64,000 nucleotides of DNA from DATAWK01 sp036267255 (GCA_036267255.1 DATAWK010000043.1:124001-188000); one strand, 5' to 3'; numbered from the stretch's first letter, positions 1-9,628 are shown. Numbers and translations are program-made. Notes: a model not told the origin generated them from the sequence alone.

Positions 1-2187
1 CTGGCCGGCGCGTTCCCTGTCTATATCGACATCGATGCTTGGGGTATCGAGTGCCTGCCCGTACTGCAGGTCCCGGAGAGAAGGAATGCGCTGGAGCTCT
101 GCCCTCACGAGCTCGGCATAGGCACGATCCGCCGAAAGGTGCACGCCACTGATAGCGACCTCAACCGGCGTCGGCGAACCCAGATCCATCACCTGACTTA
201 CGATGTCTCCTGGCTCGAAGGAGAAGGCTACATCTGGAAATTGCTGCGCGAATGCTTTTCGCAGACGCTCTTCCACATCGCGGACGCGCAGCTTGCTGCC
301 CGGCTTCAATCCCACCTGCATGACAGCTTCCTGCGAACCACTGGTCCACACATAAATGCTGTTGATGGGATAGCCCGGTGGATGCGTGCCGACATATCCG
401 AGAGTGATCGCTACATTCTCCGGTCCAACGGTTGCGCGAACGACATCCAGCACGCGCAGAGCCAGACGCTCTGTAACCTCAATGCGTGTTCCCGCCGGCG
501 CTCGCATACGAAACTGAAGTTGTCCCGCGGAGACACGGGGGAAAATCTCCCGGCCCAGTTGCGGAACAAACAAAAGAAGCAAGAGCCCAACGACTGCCGC
601 ATATACCAGGACGACGAACCGGCTCCGACTCAGCCCACTTGCCAGGCGTTTTCCGTACTCCTCGCGGAAACGGCTGAAGCTGAACCGTCCCTGCGCTTCC
701 GCAAACTGGTGATGATGGCGCAGGAACCATATCGACAGCACCGGCACCAGTGTGCTGGATAGCAAAAAAGACGCAATCATGGCAAAGCCGACCGCAACGG
801 AAAGCGGTACGAACAGCGCTCGCGTGACACCTGTCATTAGAAAGGAGGGCACGAACACGGCAAGAATCGAGAACATCGCGAGTAAGCGCGGCACCAAGGT
901 TGCTTTTGTAGCGTTTAACACGGCGCGTGGGACAGAAGGTTCCACCAGTAACTGACTATGAATGTTTTCGACGGCGACTGTCGCCTCATCGACCAGAATG
1001 CCGACGGCAAGGGCGAGTCCGCCGAGCGTCATAATGTTGATGGTCTGGCCCGTCAGCCACAAACCCACAACAGCGCCCAATAGAGCGAATGGAATGGTCA
1101 CGACAATGATCGCGGCGCTGCGCCAATCTTTGAGGAAGAGAAGAACCATGAGGCCTGTCAGCCCTGCGCCTAATAATCCCTCACGGATGAGTGACTGCAA
1201 CGAGTGGCTTACGAAGCCGGATTGATCGAAGGCGAGTTCGATCGAAACGTCCGGCGGCAACACCTCACGAATTTTCGGCAGGCTCTCTTTCACTTCCCGG
1301 ATAACGTCCAGCGTCGATGCATCTGCGTGCTTGGTGACCGGCAGATATACGGCACGGCGGCCGTTCACCAGCGCATAGCCAAGCGTGACGTCGTTCGAAT
1401 CCTGCACCGTTCCGATATCACGAATAAAAACAGTGGGGCCTGCGCCTGTGCGCACAGGCAGATCGGCAAACTCGCGAATGTCCGTGACCACGGAGTTGAC
1501 CGGCGTAATGCGATTCAGCGAGCTGGTGCGAACGCTGCCCGCGGGCAGAACGACGTTGCCGGCCAGAACCGCCTTCACCACTTCATCAGCAGACATGCGA
1601 TAGGAGTGCAGACGCTCCGGATCGACATGGATCACGATGGTGCGTGGGCTGCCTCCAAAGGGCGGCGGCGCGGAAACTCCCGGCAGTGTCGCAAACAACG
1701 GACGGACTCGATTCAACGCGAGATCGTCCAGTTCTCCCACGTCGCGCGAATGACTGGTTAGTATCAGATCCCCGACCGGCACACTTCCGGCATCGAAACG
1801 CAGGACAAAAGGAGGCACCGTTCCCGCAGGCATGTATGCCCGCGCGCGTTCCACGTAGGCCACCGTCTGCGCGAGCGCCTGGTTCATGTCTGTGCCGGGC
1901 AAGAAGGTCAGCTTCAGCAGACCAATGCTCTGGATCGACTTTGACTCGACGCTTTGGATACCGGAGATGTAGAGGAAGTTGTACTCGTAGTAGTAGACGA
2001 GATAGCCTTCCATCTGCGCCGGACTCATGCCGCCGTACGGTTGGGCGACATAGATTACCGGCTCATTCAAAGCGGGAAAGATATCGACCGACATGCGGTG
2101 GATGGCCAGTAAAGAGGCGAGCACCACTCCCAGCACGGCAATCAACACCGTAATCGGGCGGCGCAGCGCTGCATGAATCAGGCCCAT
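1..2187 (-). CDS. RND-family efflux permease, partial (C-terminus lost off left edge)
   Basis: Inner-membrane proton-driven pump subunit of the AcrB/CusA superfamily. I read an uninterrupted minus-strand frame of 729 codons beginning MGLIHAALRRPITVLIAV at 2187. It has the family's typical N-terminal transmembrane helix followed by the VDIFPAL motif, a periplasmic porter region, then the helix cluster with the GGLALAVGILVDEATVAVEN motif of TM4 and a second porter half. About the last 300 residues lie outside the window. The start lies 2 bases after the stop of the TolC-like gene, so the two are one transcript. No periplasmic adaptor (MFP) gene is visible and it may lie beyond the left edge. 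The substrate cannot be told from sequence; the TM4 charge pattern differs from the canonical AcrB Asp-Asp pair, so an HAE-type or metal-type pump are both possible. The family call is secure. Confidence 0.9.
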   Translation of the reverse strand, partial: MGLIHAALRRPITVLIAVLGVVLASLLAIHRMSVDIFPALNEPVIYVAQPYGGMSPAQMEGYLVYYYEYNFLYISGIQSVESKSIQSIGLLKLTFLPGTDMNQALAQTVAYVERARAYMPAGTVPPFVLRFDAGSVPVGDLILTSHSRDVGELDDLALNRVRPLFATLPGVSAPPPFGGSPRTIVIHVDPERLHSYRMSADEVVKAVLAGNVVLPAGSVRTSSLNRITPVNSVVTDIREFADLPVRTGAGPTVFIRDIGTVQDSNDVTLGYALVNGRRAVYLPVTKHADASTLDVIREVKESLPKIREVLPPDVSIELAFDQSGFVSHSLQSLIREGLLGAGLTGLMVLLFLKDWRSAAIIVVTIPFALLGAVVGLWLTGQTINIMTLGGLALAVGILVDEATVAVENIHSQLLVEPSVPRAVLNATKATLVPRLLAMFSILAVFVPSFLMTGVTRALFVPLSVAVGFAMIASFLLSSTLVPVLSIWFLRHHHQFAEAQGRFSFSRFREEYGKRLASGLSRSRFVVLVYAAVVGLLLLLFVPQLGREIFPRVSAGQLQFRMRAPAGTRIEVTERLALRVLDVVRATVGPENVAITLGYVGTHPPGYPINSIYVWTSGSQEAVMQVGLKPGSKLRVRDVEERLRKAFAQQFPDVAFSFEPGDIVSQVMDLGSPTPVEVAISGVHLSADRAYAELVRAELQRIPSLRDLQYGQALDTPSIDVDIDRERAGQ

Positions 2188-2189
2188 AA

Positions 2190-3641
2190 CTAATTCCCTC
2201 CCGCGCCGCTGGCCGCATTGGCACGCTGGACCAGTTCCAGAAATGGCTGCAGATTCCCCTGCGAAGCCGACAACTGCTCCAGCGCGCGCCAGATGCTAAG
2301 CCTCGCCAGGGAGTCGTCTATTTCCGCAGTAACCAGCAATCGTTGCGCTTCTGCAACGTCTACCAGTGTTCCCAGGCCCGCTTGAAATCTTGCACGCGCC
2401 TGCCTCTCGGCATCCTGCGATGCCTGCAGTTCCACCGGCGTGTTCTTTGCGATCTGCTGCGCGCTTTCGAGGATTGCCTTCGCACGAGCGGACTGCCCGG
2501 TGACCGTCTGAATGGTTTGCCGGTACAACTGTTCTTCGCGCTGTTGATTTGCTTGCTCGACCTTCTTCTGCGAACGGATCGAGGCAAAATCAAACAACGC
2601 AAATTTGACGGTTACGCCCGCTGCCCAGTTTGGCGTGTCCAGCAGGAGACCCTGATTCCGATCGATCGCGGGCGTGCCTTTGCCATTGACACCCGTGCCG
2701 CGACCATAGCCAATCGCCTGTACGTTGAATTTAGGCACATATGAACGATCCAGCTCATGAATGCGCGCTTTGGCTTCGAGAATGCGATCCTGCTCAACAA
2801 CCACCAGCGGGTGATTGGCCGCTGGGCTTTCGGGAACTGAGACTTCCGTCGGGGAATCGAGCAGGCGTTCCGGCGCGACATCCACTTCGGTTCCAGCCAG
2901 ACCCAACAGTTCTGCCAACCGAGCTTTCGCGACGGCGGCATTCTGCTGGGCAAGAATCATCTGGGTGCGTGCGGCAGCGAGTTCGGCATCCGCACGTGAG
3001 GCATCGGCGCCGGGACGAAGATGAGCATCGACCAAGGCATGGACCGATTGCCCAAAGACCGTTCGCCTGTCCACATCGGCCTGGGTAGCGTGCACACTCT
3101 GCTCAGCGGCCAGCACGGAAAGCGCCGCGTCTGCGGCGGCGGTCTGTACATCGAGCAGCGTCAGTTCCACCTGCGCCGCCGTCCGGTGAACCGTCGCCTC
3201 CGCAGATTGCACGACTGCATGACGATAGCCGAAATCAAATGGCTCCCAGGAAATCTGCATTCCAGCAGCGGTTCCCCAGAAGGATTCTGTGCTGGTGTCA
3301 ACGACCGTGCCGGAAGGATTGGGGATGGTTGATTGCGGAAGCAGAACACCGGCTACGTTGTTGCGTGTGGCACGATTCAACTGCCCTAACACGTCAGCCC
3401 GGGGCAGATAGGTATCGTGCGCCACGCCGACTCCAGCTTGCGCCGCGTTTCTCCGCTCTATTGCCGCACGTACCGCAGGATAGTGTTCGGTTGCATATTG
3501 CACGGATTCCTGCAAGGTAAATACCCTGACCGCCGTGGGAGGTGAACTTGCAAACATTGGCGAAGCCAATAGCAGAGATGCGAATAGACCCATCGCAATT
3601 CTGGTTACATGTATGCGGATATAGGACGGCCGATCGATCAT
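2190..3641 (-). CDS. TolC-like outer membrane efflux protein
   Basis: Outer-membrane channel partner of the adjacent RND pump. The product is about 483 residues, normal for the OEP/TolC family, and shows the two-fold repeat of long alanine/glutamine-rich helices (for example the stretches around LTLLDVQTAAADAALSV and EQLYRQTIQTVTGQSARAKA) with short strand segments between. A signal peptide with core MGLFASLLLASPMFA precedes the mature part. I chose ATG 3641 because GAGTGGA lies directly upstream; a GTG at 3653 and an ATG at 3593 are alternatives. It is the first gene of the two-gene unit with the RND permease. No regulator gene is adjacent, and the upstream neighbour is a convergent-facing histidine kinase whose stop is about 190 bases away. 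Confidence 0.88.
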   Translation of the reverse strand: MIDRPSYIRIHVTRIAMGLFASLLLASPMFASSPPTAVRVFTLQESVQYATEHYPAVRAAIERRNAAQAGVGVAHDTYLPRADVLGQLNRATRNNVAGVLLPQSTIPNPSGTVVDTSTESFWGTAAGMQISWEPFDFGYRHAVVQSAEATVHRTAAQVELTLLDVQTAAADAALSVLAAEQSVHATQADVDRRTVFGQSVHALVDAHLRPGADASRADAELAAARTQMILAQQNAAVAKARLAELLGLAGTEVDVAPERLLDSPTEVSVPESPAANHPLVVVEQDRILEAKARIHELDRSYVPKFNVQAIGYGRGTGVNGKGTPAIDRNQGLLLDTPNWAAGVTVKFALFDFASIRSQKKVEQANQQREEQLYRQTIQTVTGQSARAKAILESAQQIAKNTPVELQASQDAERQARARFQAGLGTLVDVAEAQRLLVTAEIDDSLARLSIWRALEQLSASQGNLQPFLELVQRANAASGAGGN

Positions 3642-3826
3642 TCCACTCGCCACGGATTTGCCAGTAAGAGATGTACTCGCCGAACCCAGATTTAAGTATG
3701 AGTGAGCGCTACGCGACTAGAAGTAAAGTCGAGGTAAAGAATTCCTTACACATCGCTTACATTTCCAGGAGAGGGAGTTTATGAGGATCTACAGCCTTAT
3801 TTTCTGCGCGACCATCCGGAGTTGAC

Positions 3827-5275
3827 TTACTGCTTACCGCTGCGAGCTGCCGGTATCGTGAATGTGAACACCGATCCCTGGCTGGGTTGACTGGTTACGT
3901 CGATTTTGCCGCCATGAGCCTCGACGATCGACCGGCTGATAGCAAGTCCCATGCCGGTCCCTGCCGTGCTCTCTCCGTGGGATCGTGCGCGATAGAACCG
4001 CTCGAAGATCAACGCCTGCTCCTGAGGGTCAATGCCGATTCCTCGATCCGCTATGCTGATCGCGATGAATTCTTTTTGGCGTAGCGCTGAGATTGTAATC
4101 GGCGTATCCGGTTTGGAATACTTTGCGGCGTTTTCCAAGATGTTGCAGATGACCTTCTTCAGAAAGCTGCCATCGGCATTTACCTCCACCGCAGCAGGTA
4201 CATCGATCCTCAATGGATGGCTTTCTTCGATCCAAGCGCAGGCCTCGCGCGCCTGCTCCATAAGATGAAGCACATTCACAGGCGCAAAATGCATTTGTAC
4301 TTGCTGAGCATCCAGCTGGACCATCTCTACAGCTTCTGAAACAAGCCGATTCAGTCGATCGCTTTCTTCGTCGATAATGCTGAGCAACTCGTGGCTACTC
4401 TCGGGCGCGACGCCGCCTGCCAACAGCGTGGTAGCGGCTCCCTTAATTGAAGTCAGGGGTGTGCGGAGCTCGTGTGTGATGGAATCGATCATGAGCGTGC
4501 GAAGGCGTTCGCTTTCCTTGGCTGCTTCGCCTCGCGCAACATTTTCGAGTGCCTGTGCGCGATCCAAGGAAATAGAAATCAAACCGCCAATGGCTTCGGA
4601 AGTTTCCGGAGAAAGCGAGGCTCCGCGCAACAAAAACAACCCTCTGGGCCGGACGCCTGTACGCAGCGGAATCTGGATTTCATCCATTTGATGGATGACT
4701 GTGGAAAGTGTGGTTGCGAGGTTCCGGAAGTGCGGAATTTCAACTCCCGAGATGTTATCGCTTCCGGCCTGATAGAACCGATCGCCGTCGAGCAGATACA
4801 GTATTCCGGACCTTGCGCCGGTGATGCTGGTGACGGCCGATGGCACCGAAGTTACAACCGCTGTGACGTCTCCCGTCTGCAAAAGTTCTCGACTAAGGCG
4901 AAAGAGGATTTCCAATTCCTTTTGCCGGGAGCGAGCGTCGTTGGCCTCATTGCGGGCACGTTCAGAGAGGCGGCTCGCAATTATGGCGGTGACAAGGAAT
5001 GCGAGAAGAGCAAGCCAGTTCTGCGGATCAGAGATGGTGAATGTTCCAATGGGCGGAAGAAAGAAAAAGTTGTAGCAAACGGTTGCTGCAAGAGAGACAA
5101 CCACGGCATAGTGCAATCCCCATTCCGCCGCGAGCACTAGAATGAGGAGCAGAAGCGTGAGGGCAACCGTAGTTGGATTGACATGGAGCCAGCGGTTATA
5201 CACGAGTACAATTCCGGCGAGAGCACCGGACGCCAGCAGCCAACGGGCGATTGCAACCACACGACGCGAGTTCAT
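3827..5275 (-). CDS. Membrane sensor histidine kinase, equivalent to the C-terminal half of KdpD
   Basis: The 482-residue protein has an N-terminal DUF4118 block of four closely packed hydrophobic segments (residues about 5-105, as in KdpD), a GAF-like region (about 120-245), a HisKA box SITHELRTPL with phospho-acceptor His near residue 268, the N-box NILENAAKY and G-boxes DRGIGID and GTGMGLAIS. It should autophosphorylate on His and pass the phosphate to a response regulator, but no intact regulator gene is nearby. An in-frame extension to a TTG at 5365 exists, but it would run through the neighbouring gene, and the DUF4118 domain fits a start at ATG 5275. That ATG shares bases with the ATG of the divergent KdpD N-terminal gene. 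It is either an orphan kinase left after loss of the kdp operon or one that works with a distant regulator. Confidence 0.85.
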   Translation of the reverse strand: MNSRRVVAIARWLLASGALAGIVLVYNRWLHVNPTTVALTLLLLILVLAAEWGLHYAVVVSLAATVCYNFFFLPPIGTFTISDPQNWLALLAFLVTAIIASRLSERARNEANDARSRQKELEILFRLSRELLQTGDVTAVVTSVPSAVTSITGARSGILYLLDGDRFYQAGSDNISGVEIPHFRNLATTLSTVIHQMDEIQIPLRTGVRPRGLFLLRGASLSPETSEAIGGLISISLDRAQALENVARGEAAKESERLRTLMIDSITHELRTPLTSIKGAATTLLAGGVAPESSHELLSIIDEESDRLNRLVSEAVEMVQLDAQQVQMHFAPVNVLHLMEQAREACAWIEESHPLRIDVPAAVEVNADGSFLKKVICNILENAAKYSKPDTPITISALRQKEFIAISIADRGIGIDPQEQALIFERFYRARSHGESTAGTGMGLAISRSIVEAHGGKIDVTSQPSQGSVFTFTIPAARSGKQ

Positions 5276-6422
5276 GGGAGAATTGTACGGCGTGAGTGAA
5301 GAGAAAAAATCTCCGGAAGACTGGCTACTAGCCAGCGAAACAGAGAAACAGCGCGGCCGTTTCAAGGTATTTCTGGGTTACGCTCCGGGCGTTGGCAAGA
5401 CTTTCAGCATGCTTTCGGAAGGCATTCGCCGGCGCAGCCGCAGCGAAGACGTCGTAATCGGAGTAGTAGAAACCCATGGACGCCGTGGAACGTTGGATCT
5501 GGCTGCAAAGCTGGAGCAGGTTCCGCGCCGCGAGATTGACTACAAAGGTACCCTGTTTTTCGAGATGGATGTGGATGCGATTCTGACGCGCATGCCCCAG
5601 GTAGCGCTCATCGACGAGCTGGCCCATACCAATATTGAAGGCAGCCGCTTTGCCAAGCGATATGAGGATGTGCTGCTACTGCTGGACAATAAGATCGACG
5701 TGCTCAGCACCATCAACATCCAGCACGTTGAGAGTCTGGCCCCACGGGTTCAGGCGCTTACCGGCGTCAGCGTTCGGGAGCAGGTGCCCGACTGGGTTCT
5801 GGATCGCGCGGACGAGATCGTTATCAGTGATCTGACACCGGAGGCTCTCGACACGCGCATGCGCCGCGGCGACATTTATCCATTAGATCGCGTGGAAAGC
5901 TCACTCTCTAATTTTTTTCGTCGCGGCAATCTCATTGCTCTCCGCGAAATGGCTCTGCAGCGAGTGACGCGCGCGGTGGATCGCACATTAGACGATTACG
6001 TTACGCGTAAACGGCTCGGTGCCCATTGGACGGTAGCGGAGAAGGTGGCGGTTTGCATCAGCTCCAATCCACAAGCACGGGATCTGATCGCACGCGGAAT
6101 CCGGCTGGCGGAAGCACTGGGCGCCGAACTTTACGTGCTGCATGTGAAAAGCAAGCGCGACGAGGATCCTGAGCGCAAGCGAACGCTGGAATCAAGCCTG
6201 CAATTCGCCAACAATCTGGGCGCAACGATTGTGCACCTCACCGGCAGCGATACCGCCCGCACAACAGCAATTTTTATTCGTGAGCATCGCATTACGCAGG
6301 CTATCGTGGGTAGATCCGCTTTGCACGGACTGCGCAAATATCTGTATTACCTGGCGATCCAAAAATTCATGTCTGAGGCCCCGCATGTCGATCTCCATAT
6401 CGTCACACAGGAGAACCATTGA
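5274..6422 (+). CDS. kdpD: KdpD N-terminal sensor domain plus Usp domain, as a separate protein
   Basis: The product (382 residues from ATG 5274) matches only the cytoplasmic N-terminal half of KdpD. It has the Walker-A-like GYAPGVGKT at residues 35-43, the DELAHTN motif at about 114-120, the KdpD domain to about residue 255, then a universal-stress-protein-like domain starting VAVCISSNPQARDL. It ends with a stop before any transmembrane or kinase part. In Escherichia coli this domain modulates KdpD activity in response to potassium or ATP. Here the kinase half is the divergent gene, so the two proteins may interact in trans. GTG 5292, with GGGAG upstream, is an alternative start. The stop TGA overlaps the TTG start of the truncated kdpE remnant, with AGGAG inside this gene as its ribosome site. 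The domain call is firm; the functional state is uncertain because the rest of kdp is deleted. Confidence 0.88.
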   Translation: MGELYGVSEEKKSPEDWLLASETEKQRGRFKVFLGYAPGVGKTFSMLSEGIRRRSRSEDVVIGVVETHGRRGTLDLAAKLEQVPRREIDYKGTLFFEMDVDAILTRMPQVALIDELAHTNIEGSRFAKRYEDVLLLLDNKIDVLSTINIQHVESLAPRVQALTGVSVREQVPDWVLDRADEIVISDLTPEALDTRMRRGDIYPLDRVESSLSNFFRRGNLIALREMALQRVTRAVDRTLDDYVTRKRLGAHWTVAEKVAVCISSNPQARDLIARGIRLAEALGAELYVLHVKSKRDEDPERKRTLESSLQFANNLGATIVHLTGSDTARTTAIFIREHRITQAIVGRSALHGLRKYLYYLAIQKFMSEAPHVDLHIVTQENH

Positions 6423-6656
6423 AACGCATTCTGGTAGTTGACGATGAGCGGCATGGACCCGGATATCAGCCCCGCTGCTGCGCTGCATCAAGTTCCGAGG
6501 ATCGCCAAGGAACGTCGCTTGCCCGAAAATGCAGTCCACAATCTCGTGCTGGAGCACATCCAACCGCGTCAATTCGGCCTTCTGGGAGAGCCCACTGTCA
6601 ACGTGTTGTCGCTCAACCTGGCGCTGAATCAACTCGAGCGAGCAATCGGGAAATGA
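6419..6656 (+). pseudogene. kdpE'-'kdpC deletion scar
   Basis: A TTG start at 6419, translationally coupled to the KdpD-N gene, opens MKRILVVDDER, the typical first ten residues of a KdpE-type response regulator. At about 6447 the similarity stops. In another frame the sequence from 6447 to the TGA at 6654-6656 reads SGMDPDISPAAALHQVP and on to LGEPTVNVLSLNLALNQLE, which are hallmark C-terminal motifs of KdpC, the potassium-pump stabilising subunit. So about 10 codons of kdpE are joined to about 70 codons of kdpC. One deletion of an ancestral kdpD-kdpE-kdpA-kdpB-kdpC arrangement explains this. Neither product can be functional. The kdpE frame runs on as an out-of-frame tail to 6709. Confidence 0.82.
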
Positions 6657-6718
6657 TTGTCCCACGCAGGCGAAAATTCAGGAAACTATTCTGGTCTGGA
6701 TCACGATAGACTGGCGTC

Positions 6719-8395
6719 ATGTTTTCCTGTGCTTTCCGCAGATGCGGATTCTGTGTTTTCTTTTTGCTTACTTCTGTTGCGTTTTCTCTTTCTGCGCAAA
6801 CATCCCGGCAAGCCGCTGTTCCGGCTGCGCAACCGCCCGTTTCCGCGCCAACGCACGCCGATATTCTGCGAGGCGCGTACGGTCCCTATCGCGCTAACAA
6901 TGATCTCCTCTTCTACCATCTCGATGTCCGCGTCGATCCGGAGAAGAAGTTCCTTACCGGGAAAAACACTATCCGCTTTCGGATGCTCAAAGACGGAACG
7001 CGCATTCAGCTCGACCTGTACCCTGATCTCAACATCGATAAAATCCTTCTCGGCTCTACTCCCCTAAAGTATGAGCGTGATTCCGGCGCCGTTTTCGTTG
7101 ACTTTCCGCAAACCCTTCATGCCGGTCGCGTCTATACCATCGTCTTCTATTACTCTGGGCATCCAGTCAGCACAGGCAGGTTCGGCGGAATTACATTTCT
7201 AAAAGACCCCTCCGGCCATCCCTGGATCACGACCTCGTGTGAAGATGATGGCGCCAGTATCTGGTGGCCAAATAAAGACCAGTGGCGCGATGAGGTCCAG
7301 AGCATGGAAATCAGCGTCTCGGTTCCCAATGGCCTAGTCGATGTGTCCAATGGAAAATTTATGGGCAAGACCGATCTTGGCGATGGCTACACACGCTGGG
7401 ATTGGTTTGTGCATTACCCCATCAACAACTACGATGTCGCGTTGAACATCGGCAACTATGTACATTTTTCCAGCCATTATGGAACTCTTCCGCTCGACTA
7501 TTATGTGCTGCCGGAAGATCTGGCCAAAGCTAAAAAGCAATTCACGCAAGTCCAAGGCATGCTGCAGGCGTACGAGCATTACTTCGGTCCGTATCCGTTC
7601 CAGAAGGACGGCTACAAGCTGATCGAAGTCCCGTATTCCGGCATGGAGCACCAGAGTGCCGTGGCCTACGGCAACCACTTCACCAATGGTTACCTGGGGC
7701 GCGACTGGACCGGCGTGGGTATCAGCATGAAGTTTGACTTCATCATCATTCACGAAAGTGGGCACGAGTGGTTTGGCAACAGCATCACCGCTGCGGACCG
7801 CTCCGACATGTGGATCCACGAAGGCTGGACAACCTATCTCGAAGCGCTTTACGTCGAATATTGGTATGGGCACGAGGCTGCACTGAAATATCTGGACGGT
7901 CTGAAACCTAAAGTCAGAAATCTGCGGCCTATCATCCCGGAGCGCGGAATCAACGCCACGCCGCCGGAAGATCAGTACTTCAAGGGCGCGTTGATGCTGA
8001 ATACTCTTCGCAGCGTTGTCAACAACGATCCACGCTGGTTCCAGATCATCCACGACTTCTATCAGCACTTTAAATATCAGAACATTATGACGGAAGATGT
8101 GATCGCGTACTTCAATCAACAAACAGGAATGAACCTGACTCCGATCTTCAATCAGTATCTGCGCCACACAGCGATCCCCACGCTGGAGCTGAAATTCGAT
8201 GAAACCCAGGGAACCGTTGCGTATCGATGGAAAGTGGACGAGCCTGATTTCGCCATGCCTGTGCGCGTCGGAGTAAAAGATCAATGGCAGATCCTTCATC
8301 CCACGACCGAGTGGCAGACGATGAAGACGCCGCTCAGCAAAAACAATTTCGAGGTAGCGACGGATCTTTACTATGTGAATGTCAGCAAAAGTTGA
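6719..8395 (+). CDS. Exported M1-family metallopeptidase (aminopeptidase N-like)
   Basis: Zinc aminopeptidase of family M1, probably periplasmic or outer-surface, removing N-terminal residues from peptides. The 558-residue product starts with a Sec signal peptide (core CVFFLLTSVAFSLSAQ). The zinc-binding HEXXH is HESGH at residues 345-349, and 18 residues later comes the third ligand Glu368 in the HEGW motif. Upstream, GMEHQS occupies the place of the exopeptidase GxMEN motif, with His replacing Asn. The length is short for M1 (many are 600-900 residues), which indicates the catalytic core without the large helical C-terminal domain. ATG 6719 directly precedes the signal peptide, but no strong ribosome site is visible. 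It stands alone between the kdp scar and the lyase gene. Confidence 0.9.
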   Translation: MFSCAFRRCGFCVFFLLTSVAFSLSAQTSRQAAVPAAQPPVSAPTHADILRGAYGPYRANNDLLFYHLDVRVDPEKKFLTGKNTIRFRMLKDGTRIQLDLYPDLNIDKILLGSTPLKYERDSGAVFVDFPQTLHAGRVYTIVFYYSGHPVSTGRFGGITFLKDPSGHPWITTSCEDDGASIWWPNKDQWRDEVQSMEISVSVPNGLVDVSNGKFMGKTDLGDGYTRWDWFVHYPINNYDVALNIGNYVHFSSHYGTLPLDYYVLPEDLAKAKKQFTQVQGMLQAYEHYFGPYPFQKDGYKLIEVPYSGMEHQSAVAYGNHFTNGYLGRDWTGVGISMKFDFIIIHESGHEWFGNSITAADRSDMWIHEGWTTYLEALYVEYWYGHEAALKYLDGLKPKVRNLRPIIPERGINATPPEDQYFKGALMLNTLRSVVNNDPRWFQIIHDFYQHFKYQNIMTEDVIAYFNQQTGMNLTPIFNQYLRHTAIPTLELKFDETQGTVAYRWKVDEPDFAMPVRVGVKDQWQILHPTTEWQTMKTPLSKNNFEVATDLYYVNVSKS

Positions 8396-8422
8396 TTTGG
8401 TGCGGAAAAGAAGGGATCTAAA

Positions 8423-9628
8423 ATGCTGCAACCATCTGCCATGGACCGAAGAAGATTTTGCCAGGCGCTTATGGCCGCTGCCATTGCGATGGAAGTGCCA
8501 ACATGGGGTCAATCGGCTGCGGATCGCAAGGAGGATGCGTACAGGCTTGTCGCTCATACGGATCGCAAAAGAATTCTCAAAGCCGCCAAAGCCTATGTGG
8601 CGTTGCCGATCCGGACGATCACTTCTTTTCCATCGGATCGCAGTCCGGGCGGCCTGCATGACTATTTCTCACAGGCAGATTACTTCTGGCCCAACCCGAA
8701 AAACCCCACCGGACCCTACATCAACCGGGATGGCCAGAGCAATCCTGACAACTTCAATGGCCACCGCAAGGCGATGATTGCGCTGTCGATCCAGATGCCA
8801 GCATTGACAGCCGGATGGCTGCTCACAGGAGATCGCCGTTACGGACAGCATGCCTGCGAGCATCTTCGTGCGTGGTTCGTTACGCCAGCCACTCGGATGA
8901 ATCCAAACCTGGAGTTCTCCCAGGGAGTTCATGGCGCCTCCACAGGCCGATCCTATGGCATCATCGACACGTTGCACCTGGTCGAGGTGGCACGCGCGGC
9001 CAGCATGGTGGCTCCGAGCATGCTTTCCGCAGAGGAAAATGCGGCACTAAAGAATTGGTTTCGCAGCTACCTGCAATGGATGAAGACCAGCGACAAAGGC
9101 AAGAAGGAACGCGACGCGCGCAACAATCACGCCACTTGCTGGGCGTTGCAGGCTTCGGAGTTTGCCCGTCTCATCGGGGATGGCGAAACTCGCGGGGAGG
9201 TGTATCGCCAATATGTCGACGTGCTTCTTCCGGATCAATTAGGAGCGGACGGTTCCTTTCCACAAGAACTGACGAGAACCAAGCCTTACAGTTACTCCAT
9301 CTTCAATTTCGATGTGATGGCAACACTTTGCCAGTCACTGAAAGGTGTCGGACCAGATGCTCTTACGTTTCGATTGCCGGACGGCCGCGGCATCTGCAAA
9401 GCGGCGGAATTTCTTTATCCATATCTGAAAGACAAGAATGCGTGGCCCTATCGCAAGGATGTGGAGCATTTTGACGCACTTCCGGTTCGTTCGCCGGGCC
9501 TGTTGTTCACCGGAGTTGCCTGCCATCGGCAGCCGTACATCGCGTTGTGGAAGACAATGAATCCCGATCCTACGGACCCGGAGATTATTCGGAACTATCC
9601 GATTCGGCAGCCCCTGCTGTGGGTTTAA
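8423..9628 (+). CDS. Alginate-lyase-family (PL5-like fold) exported protein
   Basis: This 401-residue protein carries an RR motif close to its N-terminus (MDRRRFCQALMAAAIAM), suggesting Tat export. It continues into an alpha/alpha-barrel of the PF05426 alginate lyase type. The family signature NNHxxxW is present as NNHATCW at about residue 230, and GVHGASTGRSYGI at about residue 170 is a second conserved block. Members cleave uronate polymers such as alginate or glucuronan by beta-elimination. Which uronic acid is used here cannot be told. ATG 8423 has AAGGGATC at good spacing; ATG 8441 is an alternative that places the RR motif at the very N-terminus. It starts 28 bases after the peptidase gene and may be co-transcribed with it. 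Confidence 0.82.
   Translation: MLQPSAMDRRRFCQALMAAAIAMEVPTWGQSAADRKEDAYRLVAHTDRKRILKAAKAYVALPIRTITSFPSDRSPGGLHDYFSQADYFWPNPKNPTGPYINRDGQSNPDNFNGHRKAMIALSIQMPALTAGWLLTGDRRYGQHACEHLRAWFVTPATRMNPNLEFSQGVHGASTGRSYGIIDTLHLVEVARAASMVAPSMLSAEENAALKNWFRSYLQWMKTSDKGKKERDARNNHATCWALQASEFARLIGDGETRGEVYRQYVDVLLPDQLGADGSFPQELTRTKPYSYSIFNFDVMATLCQSLKGVGPDALTFRLPDGRGICKAAEFLYPYLKDKNAWPYRKDVEHFDALPVRSPGLLFTGVACHRQPYIALWKTMNPDPTDPEIIRNYPIRQPLLWV

Noticed and set aside
5995..6010. TTACGCGTAA palindrome identical to the hybrid regulator's candidate operator
   Set aside because: It lies inside the KdpD-N coding region, encodes conserved residues (VTRK) and is far from the regulator, so probably chance.
7334..8659. 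Long minus-strand open frame of 441 codons
   Set aside because: It lies antisense to the M1 peptidase, which has a complete motif set; the antisense product is rich in His/Arg/Val and has no recognisable domain.
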